NCBI GenBank assembly: GCA_964019155.1
Contig: OZ025239.1
Location: forward strand, 100,670,934 to 100,734,933
Direction: 5' to 3'
From: Osedax fenrisi
Taxonomy: Eukaryota; Annelida; Polychaeta; Sabellida; Siboglinidae
Length of the DNA stretch: 64,000 bases
The notes under the pieces are model-generated. The model made no database searches. It saw nothing but the letters and a program-made list of their open reading frames with translations, and was not told the DNA's origin. The position numbers and the translations under genes were made by a program. Shown one piece after another: positions 50,901 to 64,000 of this stretch; positions within the stretch are counted from its first letter, which is position 1; every line of letters begins with the position of its first letter.

Positions 50901-52840
50901 GCTACTACTATATGCTACATACTACATTCTACATACTATATGCCACATACTATATGCTACTACTATATGCTACATACTATATGCTACATACTATATGCTA
51001 CATACTATATTCTACATACTATAAGCTACATAATATAGACTACATACTATAAGCTACATAATATAGACTACATACTATATGCTACTACTATATGCTACAT
51101 ACTATATGCTACATACTATATGCTACATACTATATGCTACATACTACATTCTACATACTATATTCTACATACAATATGCTACATACTATATGCTACTACT
51201 ATATGCTACATACTATATTCTACATACTATATGCCACATACTATATGCCACATACTATATGCTACTACTATATGCTACATACTATATGCTACATACTATA
51301 TGCTACATACTATATTCTACATACTATAAGCTACATAATATAGACTACATACTATAAGCTACATAATATAGACTACATACTATATGCTACTACTATATGC
51401 TACATACTATATGCTACATACTATATGCTACATACTATATGCTACATACTACATTCTACATACTATATTCTACATACTATATGCTACATACTATATGCTA
51501 CTACTATATGCTACATACTATATTCTACATACTATATTCTACATACTATATGCTACATAATATAGACTACATACTATATGCTACATACTATATGCTACTA
51601 CTATATGCTACATACTACATTCTACATACTATATGCTACATACTATATGCTACTACTATATGCTACATACTACATTCTACATACTACATTCTACATACTA
51701 TATGCTACATACTATATGCTACTATTATATGCTACATACTACATTCTACATACTACATTCTACATACTATATGCTACTACTATATGCCACATACTACATG
51801 CTACATACTATATGCTACTACTATATGCTACATACTATATTCTACATACTATATTCTACATACTATATGCTACATACTATATGCTACATACTATATGCTA
51901 CATACTCTATTCTACATACTATATTCTACATACTATATGCTACATAATATAGACTACATACTATATGCTACATACTATATGCTACTACTATATGCTACAT
52001 ACTACATTCTACATACTATATGCTACATACTATATGCTACTATTATATGCTACATACTACATTCTACATACTACATTCTACATACTATATGCTACATACT
52101 ATATTCTACATACTATAAGCTACATAATATAGACTACATACTATATGCTACATACTACATTCTACATACTATATGCTACATACTATATGCTACATACTAT
52201 ATTCTACATACTATATGCTACATACTATATGCCACATAATATAGACTACATACTATATGCTACATACTACATTCTACATACTATATGCTACATACTATAT
52301 GCTACATACTACATTCTACATACTATATGCTACATACTATATTCTACATACTATAAGCTACATAATATAGACTACATACTATATGCTACTACTATATGCT
52401 ACATACTATATGCTACATACTATATGCTACATACTACATTCTACATACTACATTCTACATACTATATGCTACATACTATATGCTACTACTATATGCTACA
52501 TACTATATGCTACATACTACATTCTACATACTATATGCTACATACTATATGCTACATACTATATTCTACATACTATATGCTACATACTATATGCCACATA
52601 ATATAGACTACATACTATATGCTACATACTACATTCTACATACTATATGCTACATACTATATGCTACATACTATATGCTACATACTATATGCTACATACT
52701 ACATTCTACATACTATATGCTACATACTATATGCTACATACTATATGCTACATACTATATGCTACATACTATATTCTACATACTATATTCTACATACTAT
52801 ATGCTACATACTATATGCTACTACTATATGCTACATACTA
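47905..52840. repeat. Satellite segment with a 3,464-bp duplication and 572-bp internal period
   Basis: Segments near 48114-49300 recur at 51578-52760 (offset 3,464). Between them 49700-50240 recurs at 50272-50770 (offset 572). Borders are approximate. Confidence 0.7.
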
Positions 52841-54855
52841 TATGATACATACTATATGCTACATACTATATGCTACATACTATATGCTACATACTATATG
52901 CTACATACTACATTCTACATACTATATGCTACATACTATATGCTACATACTACATTCTACATACTATATGCTACATACTATATTATACTACTATATGCTA
53001 CATACTATATGCTACATACTATATTCTACATACTACATTCTACATACTATATGCTACATACTATATGCTACATACTATATGCTACATACTATATTCTACA
53101 TACTATAAGCTACATAATATAGACTACATACTATAAGCTACATAATATAGACTACATACTATATGCTACTACTATATGCTACATACTATATGCTACATAC
53201 TATATGCTACATACTATATGCTACATACTATATGCTACATACTATATTCTACATACTATATGCTACATACTATATGCTACTACTATATTCTACATACTAT
53301 ATGCTACATACTATATGCTACATACTATATGCTACATACTATATTCTACATACTATATGCTACATACTATATGCTACATACTATATTCTACATACTATAT
53401 GCCACATACTATATGCCACATACTATATGCTACTACTATATGCTACATACTATATGCTACATACTATATGCTACATACTATATTCTACATACTATAAGCT
53501 ACATAATATAGACTACATACTATAAGCTACATAATATAGACTACATACTATATGCTACTACTATATGCTACATACTATATGCTACATACTATATGCTACA
53601 TACTATATGCTACATACTATATTCTACATACTATATGCTACATACTATATGCTACTACTATATTCTACATACTATATGCTACATACTATATGCTACATAC
53701 TACATTCTACATACTATATGCTACATACTACATTCTACATACTACATTCTACATACTATATGCTACATACTATATGCTACTACTATATGCTACATACTAC
53801 ATTCTACATACTATATGCTACATACTATATGCTACATACTATATGCTACATACTATATGCTACATACTACATTCTACATACTATATGCTACATACTATAT
53901 GCTACATACTATATGCTACATACTATATGCTACATACTATATGCTACTACTATATGCTACATACTACATTCTACATACTATATGCTACATACTATATTCT
54001 ACATACTATATTCTACATACTATAAGCTACATAATATAGACTACATACTATATGCTACTACTATATGCTACATACTATATGCTACATACTATATGCTACA
54101 TACTACATTCTACATACTACATTCTACATACTATATGCTACATACTATATGCTACTACTATATGCTACATACTACATTCTACATACTATATGCTACATAC
54201 TATATGCTACATACTATATGCTACTACTATATGCTACATACTACATTCTAACTACTATATGCTACATACTACATTCTACATACTATATGCTACATACTAT
54301 ATTCTACATACTATAAGCTACATAATATAGACTACATACTATATGCTACTACTATATGCTACATACTATATGCTACATACTATATGCTACATACTATATG
54401 CTACATACTATATGCTACATACTATATTCTACATACTATAAGCTACATAATATAGACTACATACTATATGCTACTACTATATGCTACATACTATATGCTA
54501 CATACTATATGCTACATACTATATGCTACATACTACATGCTACATACTATATGCTACTACTATATGCTACATACTACATTCTACATACTACATTCTACAT
54601 ACTATATTCTACATACTATATGCTACATACTATATGCTACATACTATATGCTACTACTATATGCTACATACTATATTCTACATACTACATTCTACATGCT
54701 ATATGCTACATACTACATTCTACATACTATATGCTACATACTATATGCTACATACTATATGCTACTACTATATGCTACATACTACATTCTACATACTATA
54801 TGCTACATACTATATTCTACATACTATAAGCTACATAATATAGACTACATACTAT

Positions 54856-57830
54856 ATGCTACTACTATATGCTACATACTATATGCTACATACTACATTC
54901 TACATACTATATGCTACATACTATATGCTACTACTATATGCTACATACTATATTCTACATACTATATGCTACATACTACATTCTACATACTATATGCTAC
55001 ATACTATATGCTACATACTACATTCTACATACTATATGCTACATACTATAAGCTACATAATATAGACTACATACTATATGCTACTACTATATGCTACATA
55101 CTATATGCTACATACTACATTCTACATACTATATGCTACATACTATATGCTACAACTATATGCTACATACTATATTCTACATACTATATGCTACATACTA
55201 CATTCTACATACTATATGCTACATACTATATGCTACATACTATATGCTACATACTATATTCTACATACTATAAGCTACATAATATAGACTACATACTATA
55301 TGCTACTACTATATGCTACATACTATATGCTACATACTACATTCTACATACTATATGCTACATACTATATGCTACTACTATATGCTACATACTATATTCT
55401 ACATACTATATGCTACATACTACATTCTACATACTATATGCTACATACTATATGCTACATACTACATTCTACATACTATATGCTACATACTATAAGCTAC
55501 ATAATATAGACTACATACTATATGCTACTACTATATGCTACATACTATATGCTACATACTACATTCTACATACTATATGCTACATACTATATGCTACATA
55601 CTATATGCTACTACTATATGCTACATACTACATTCTACATACTATATGCTACATACTATATTCTACATACTATAAGCTACATAATATAGACTACATACTA
55701 TATGCTACTACTATATGCTACATACTATATGCTACATACTACATTCTACATACTATATGCTACATACTATATGCTACTACTATATGCTACATACTATATT
55801 CTACATACTATATGCTACATACTACATTCTACATACTATATGCTACATACTATATGCTACATACTACATTCTACATACTATATGCTACATACTATAAGCT
55901 ACATAATATAGACTACATACTATATGCTACATACTATATGCTACATACTACATGCTACATACTATATGCTACTACTATATGCTACATACTACATTCTACA
56001 TACTACATTCTACATACTATATTCTACATACTATATGCTACATACTATATGCTACATACTATATGCTACTACTATATGCTACATACTATATTCTACATAC
56101 TACATTCTACATACTATATGCTACATACTATATGCTACATACTATATGCTACTACTATATGCTACATACTACATTCTACATACTATATGCTACATACTAT
56201 ATTCTACATACTATAAGCTACATAATATAGACTACATACTATATGCTACTACTATATGCTACATACTATATGCTACATACTACATTCTACATACTATATG
56301 CTACATACTATAAGCTACATAATATAGACTACATACTATATGCTACATACTATATGCTACATACTACATGCTACATACTATATGCTACTACTATATGCTA
56401 CATACTACATTCTACATACTACATTCTACATACTATATTCTACATACTATATGCTACATACTATATGCTACATACTATATGCTACTACTATATGCTACAT
56501 ACTATATTCTACATACTACATTCTACATACTATATGCTACATACTATATGCTACATACTATATGCTACTACTATATGCTACATACTACATTCTACATACT
56601 ATATGCTACATACTATATTCTACATACTATAAGCTACATAATATAGACTACATACTATATGCTACTACTATATGCCACATACTATATGCTACTACTATAT
56701 GCTACATACTATATGCTACATACTATATGCTACATACTATATGCTACATACTATATGCTACATACTACATGCTACATACTATATGCTACTACTATATGCT
56801 ACATACTACATTCTACATACTATATGCTACATACTATATGCTACATACTATATGCTACTACTATATGCTACATACTACATTCTACATACTATATGCTACA
56901 TACTATATTCTACATACTATAAGCTACATAATATAGACTACATACTATATGCTACTACTATATGCTACATACTATATGCTACATACTACATGCTACATAC
57001 TATATGCTACTACTATATGCTACATACTACATTCTACATACTATATGCTACATACTATATGCTACATACTATATGCTACTACTATATGCTACATACTACA
57101 TTCTACATACTATATGCTACATACTATATTCTACATACTATAAGCTACATAATATAGACTACATACTATATGCTACTACTATATGCTACATACTATATGC
57201 TACATACTATATGCTACATACTATAGACTACATACTATATGCTACATACTACATTCTACATACTATATGCTACATACTATATGCTACATACTATATGCTA
57301 CATACTATATGCTACATACTATATGCTACATACTACATGCTACATACTATATGCTACTACTATATGCTACTACTATATGCTACATACTACATTCTACATA
57401 CTATATGCTACATACTATATGCTACATACTATATGCTACTACTATATGCTACATACTACATTCTACATACTATATGCTACATACTATATTCTACATACTA
57501 TAAGCTACATAATATAGACTACATACTATATGCTACTACTATATGCCACATACTATATGATACTACTATATGCTACATACTATATGCTACATACTATATG
57601 CTACATACTATATGCTACATACTATATGCTACATACTACATGCTACATACTATATGCTACTACTATATGCTACATACTACATTCTACATACTATATGCTA
57701 CATACTATATGCTACATACTATATGCTACTACTATATGCTACATACTACATTCTACATACTATATGCTACATACTATATTCTACATACTATAAGCTACAT
57801 AATATAGACTACATACTATATGCTACTACT
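54856..57830. repeat. Short higher-order repeats of about 222 and 290 bp
   Basis: A 222-bp unit (16 monomers, two of them 13 bp long) repeats from 54856, 55078 and 55300, with a related copy at 55702. Further right a unit of about 290 bp starts at 56659, 56949, 57530 and 57820. The 13-bp TACTACTATATGC monomer marks the phase in both. Confidence 0.7.
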
Positions 57831-60800
57831 ATATGCTACATACTATATGCTACATACTACATGCTACATACTATATGCTACTACTATATGCTACATACTA
57901 CATTCTACATACTATATGCTACATACTATATGCTACATACTATATGCTACTACTATATGCTACATACTATATGCTACATACTATATGCTACTACTATATG
58001 CTACATACTATATGCTACATACTACATGCTACATACTATATGCTACTACTATATGCTACATACTACATTCTACATACTACATTCTACATACTATATTCTA
58101 CATACTATATGCTACATACTATATGCTACTACTATATGCTACATACTACATTCTACATACTACATTCTACATACTATATGCTACATACTATATTCTACTA
58201 CTATATGCTACATACTATATGCTACATACTATATGCTACATACTATATGCTACATACTATATGCTACATACTATATGCTACATACTATATGCTACATACT
58301 ATATGCTACATACTATATGCTACATACTACATGCTACATACTATATGCTACTACTATATGCTACATACTACATTCTACATACTACATTCTACATACTATA
58401 TTCTACATACTATATGCTACATACTATATGCTACATACTATATGCTACTACTATATGCTACATACTACATTCTACATACTACATTCTACATACTATATGC
58501 TACATACTATATGCTACTACTATATGCTACATACTACATGCTACATACTATATGCTACATACTATATGCTACATACTATATGCTACTACTATATGCTACT
58601 ACTATATGCTACATACTATATGCTACTACTATATGCTACATACTACATTCTACATACTACATTCTACATACTATATTCTACATACTATATGCTACATACT
58701 ATATGCTACATACTATATGCTACATACTACATGCTACATACTATATGCTACATACTATATGTTACATACTATATGCTACATACTATATGCTACATACTAT
58801 ATGCTACATACTATATTCTACATACTATATGCTACTACTATATGCTACATACTATATGCTACATACTATATGCTACTACTATATGCTACATACTACATTC
58901 TACATACTATATTCTACATACTATATGCTACATACTATATGCTACTACTATATGCTACATACTACATGCTACATACTATATGCTACTACTATATGCTACA
59001 TACTACATTCTACATACTACATTCTACATACTATATTCTACATACTATATGCTACATACTATATGCTACATACTATATGCTACTACTATATGCTACATAC
59101 TATATGCTACATACTATATGCTACTACTATATGCTACATACTATATGCTACATACTATATGCTACATACTATATTCTACATAATATATTCTACTACTATA
59201 TGCTACTACTATATGCTACATACTACATTCTACATACTATATTCTACATACTATATGCTACATACTATATGCTACATACTATATGCTACTACTATATGCT
59301 ACATACTACATTCTACATACTACATTCTACATACTATATTCTACATACTATATGCTACATACTATATGCTACTACTATATGCTACATACTACATTCTACA
59401 TACTACATTCTACATACTATATGCTACATACTATATGCTACATACTATATGCTACATACTCTATTCTACATAATATAGACTACATACTATATGCTACTAC
59501 TATATGCTACATACTACATTCTACATACTACATTCTACATACTATATTCTACATACTATATGCTACATACTATATGCTACATACTATATGCTACTACTAT
59601 ATGCTACATACTACATTCTACATACTACATTCTACATACTATATTCTACATACTATATGCTACATACTATATGCTACTACTATATGCTACATACTACATT
59701 CTACATACTACATTCTACATACTATATGCTACATACTATATGCTACATACTATATTCTACATACTATAAGCTACATAATATAGACTACATACTATATGCT
59801 ACATACTATATGCTACTACTATATGCTACTACTATATGCTACATACTACATTCTACATACTATATGCTACATACTCTATTCTACATAATATAGACTACAT
59901 ACTATATGCTACTACTATATGCTACATACTACATTCTACATACTACATTCTACATACTATATTCTACATACTATATGCTACATACTATATGCTACATACT
60001 ATATGCTACTACTATATGCTACATACTACATTCTACATACTACATTCTACATACTATATGCTACATACTATATGCTACATACTATATGCTACTACTATAT
60101 GCTACATACTATATGCTACTACTATATGCTACATACTATATGCTACATACTATATGCTACTACTATATGCTACATACTACATTCTACATACTACATTCTA
60201 CATACTATATTCTACATACTATATGCTACATACTATATTCTACATACTATATGCTACATACTATATGCTACTACTATATGCTACATACTACATTCTACAT
60301 ACTACATTCTACATACTATATGCTACATACTATATTCTACATACTACATTCTACATACTACATTCTACATACTATATTCTACATACTATATGCTACATAC
60401 TATATGCTACTACTATATGCTACATACTACATTCTACATACTACATTCTACATACTATATGCTACATACTATATGCTACATACTATATGCTACTACTATA
60501 TGCTACATACTATATGCTACTACTATATGCTACATACTATATGCTACATACTATATGCTACTACTATATGCTACATACTACATTCTACATACTACATTCT
60601 ACATACTATATTCTACATACTATATGCTACATACTATATTCTACATACTATATGCTACATACTATATTCTACATACTATATGCTACATACTATATGCTAC
60701 ATACTATATGCTACATACTATATGCTACATACTATATTCTACATAATATATGCTACATACTATATGCTACTACTATATGCTACATACTACATGCTACATA

Positions 60801-63800
60801 CTATATGCTACTACTATATGCTACATACTACATTCTACATACTACATTCTACATACTATATTCTACATACTATATGCTACATAATATAGACTACATACTA
60901 TATTCTACATAATATATGCTACATACTATATGCTACTACTATATGCTACATACTACATGCTACATACTATATGCTACTACTATATGCTACATACTACATT
61001 CTACATACTACATTCTACATACTATATTCTACATACTATATGCTACATACTATATGCTACATACTATATGCTACATACTACATTCTACATACTACATTCT
61101 ACTACTACATGCTACATACTATATGCTACATACTATATGCTACATACTATATGCTACTACTATATGCTACATACTATATTCTACATACTATATGCTACAT
61201 ACTATATGCTACATACTATATTCTACATAATATATGCTACATACTATATGCTACTACTATATGCTACATACTACATGCTACATACTATATGCTACTACTA
61301 TATGCTACATACTACATTCTACATACTACATGCTACATACTATATGCTACTACTATATGCTACATACTACATTCTACATACTACATTCTACATACTATAT
61401 TCTACATACTACATGCTACATACTATATGCTACTACTATATGCTACATACTACATTCTACATACTACATTCTACATACTATATTCTACATACTATATGCT
61501 ACATACTATATGCCACATACTATATGCTACATACTATATGCTACATACTATATGCTACATACTATATTCTACATACTATATGCTACTACTATATGCTACA
61601 TACTATATGCTACATACTATATGCTACTACTATATGCTACATACTACATTCTACATACTATATTCTACATACTATATGCTACATACTATATGCTACTACT
61701 ATATGCTACATACTACATGCTACATACTATATGCTACTACTATATGCTACATACTACATTCTACATACTACATTCTACATACTATATTCTACATACTATA
61801 TGCTACATACTATATGCTACATACTATATGCTACTACTATATGCTACATACTACATTCTACATACTACATTCTACATACTATATTCTACATACTATATGC
61901 TACATACTATATGCTACTACTATATGCTACATACTACATTCTACATACTACATTCTACATACTATATGCTACATACTATATTCTACATACTATATGCTAC
62001 ATACTATATGCTACTACTATATGCTACATACTACATTCTACATACTACATTCTACATACTATATGCTACTACTATAAGCTACATACTATAAGCTACTACT
62101 ATATGCTACATACTACATTCTACATACTACATTCTACATACTATATTCTACATACTATATGCTACATACTATATTCTACATACTATATGCTACATACTAT
62201 ATTCTACATACTATATTCTACATACTATATGCTACTACTATATGCTACATACTACATTCTACATACTACATTCTACATACTATATTCTACATACTACATG
62301 CTACATACTATATTCTACATAATATATGCTACATACTATATGCTACTACTATATGCTACATACTACATGCTACATACTATATGCTACTACTATAAGCTAC
62401 ATACTATAAGCTACTACTATATGCTACATACTACATTCTACATACTATATGCTACATACTATATGCTACATACTATAGACTACATACTATATGCTACATA
62501 CTATATTCTACATACTATATTCTACATACTACATTCTACATACTATATGCTACATACTATATGCTACATACTATAGACTACATACTATATGCTACATACT
62601 ATATTCTACATACTATATTCTACATACTACATTCTACATACTATATGCTACATACTATATGCTACATACTATATGCTACATACTATATTCTACATACTAT
62701 ATGCTACTACTATATGCTACATACTACATTCTACATACTACATTCTACATACTATATTCTACATACTATATGCTACATACTATATTCTACATACTATATG
62801 CTACATACTATATTCTACATACTATATTCTACATACTATATGCTACTACTATATGCTACATACTACATTCTACATACTACATTCTACATACTATATTCTA
62901 CATACTACATGCTACATACTATATTCTACATAATATATGCTACATACTATATGCTACTACTATATGCTACATACTACATGCTACATACTATATGCTACTA
63001 CTATAAGCTACATACTATAAGCTACTACTATATGCTACATACTACATTCTACATACTATATGCTACATACTATATGCTACATACTATAGACTACATACTA
63101 TATGCTACTACTATATGCTACATACTATATGCTACATACTATATGCTACATACTATATTCTACATACTATATTCTACATACTATATGCTACATACTATAT
63201 GCTACATACTACATTCTACATACTACATTCTACATACTATATTCTACATACTATATGCTACATACTATATTCTACATACTATATTCTACATACTATATTC
63301 TACATACTATATGCTACATACTATATGCTACATACTACATTCTACATACTACATTCTACATACTATATTCTACATACTATATGCTACATACTATATTCTA
63401 CATACTATATTCTACATACTACATTCTACATACTATATGCTACATACTATATGCTACATACTATATGCTACATACTATATTCTACATACTATATGCTACT
63501 ACTATATGCTACATACTACATTCTACATACTACATTCTACATACTATATTCTACATACTATATTCTACATACTATATGCTACATACTATATTCTACATAC
63601 TATATTCTACATACTATATTCTACATACTATATGCTACATACTATATGCTACATACTATATTCTACATACTATATTCTACATACTATATGCTACATACTA
63701 TATTCTACATACTATATTCTACATACTATATTCTACATACTATATGCTACATACTATATGCTACATACTATATGCTACATACTATATGCTACATACTATA

Positions 63801-64000
63801 TGCTACTACTATAAGCTACATACTATAAGCTACTACTATATGCTACATACTACATTCTACATACTATATGCTACATACTATATGCTACATACTATAGACT
63901 ACATACTATATGCTACTACTATATGCTACATACTATATGCTACATACTATATGCTACATACTATATTCTACATACTACATTCTACATACTATATTCTACA

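Larger units (their letters stand above)
27043..64000. repeat. 37-kb satellite of 14-bp monomers (right end open)
   Basis: The whole remainder is tandem 14-bp monomers with the commonest form TACATACTATATGC. Recurrent variants are TACATACTATATTC, TACATACTACATTC, TACATACTATAAGC, TACATAATATAGAC and TACATACTACATGC, plus a 13-bp form, TACTACTATATGC. TATAAGC monomers are usually followed by TACATAATATAGAC. The plus strand of the basic unit has no stop codon in any frame, so it shows many overlapping Tyr/Ile/Leu/Thr-rich open frames; none is a gene. No non-satellite sequence is seen from 27043 to the edge. Confidence 0.97.

Noticed and set aside
27100..63828. Many Tyr/Ile/Leu/Thr-rich open frames on the plus strand
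   Set aside because: All three frames are open because the 14-bp unit has no stop; frames end only at TAA/TAG variants. No start context, splice or coding signal.

Overview
The window looks like nuclear DNA of an animal, probably an invertebrate. It is AT-rich, has a spliced SLC22-type transporter gene with GT..AG introns, a CR1/L2-like non-LTR retrotransposon, an intronless gene for a very basic protein resembling sperm chromatin proteins, and an extreme load of micro- and minisatellites. No bacterial, phage or CRISPR features are present. The species cannot be named from the sequence alone.

Layout. (1) 1-6169, minus strand: the 5' half of an SLC22-like (major facilitator) gene. Five exons at 6169-6014, 5401-5318, 4721-4634, 1339-1006 and 410-272 join in frame to 267 codons, from the initiator Met to just past the PESPRWL motif. 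The rest of the gene lies off the left edge. Its introns hold a 31-bp GC-rich minisatellite with an 11-monomer higher-order period, (TA)n, (ATT)n and (TAGG)n tracts, and hairpins. (2) 6170-9802: AT-rich intergenic DNA with an 852-bp TA-flanked inverted-repeat element (MITE-like) and several perfect hairpins. (3) 9803-11404: a pure (AGT)n array. (4) 11655-12320: a 221-codon plus-strand gene for a K/R/S-rich protein of 34-residue repeats, followed by hairpins and AATAAA. (5) 12511-18806: a pure (ACT)n array of 6.3 kb. (6) 18807-21755: a LINE whose EN-RT ORF is broken by one frameshift. (7) 21756-27019: a second pure (ACT)n array in the same orientation. (8) 27043-64000 (right edge): a 37-kb satellite of 14-bp monomers with a 13-bp variant, growing directly out of the ACT array and showing nested higher-order repeats (a duplicated multi-kb block, a 2,925-bp unit in three tandem copies, and units near 222, 290 and 572 bp).

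How the parts relate. Only three gene-like entities have support: the transporter, the basic protein and the LINE. About 50 of 64 kb is tandem repeat. The central theme is triplet expansion around the LINE. The element is embedded in ACT repeats on both sides. An inverted AGT array lies on the far side of the basic-protein gene, so that gene sits between two complementary arrays. The 14-bp satellite appears to have evolved from the right end of the ACT tract. The many long open frames in the repeats are by-products of stop-free repeat units, not genes.
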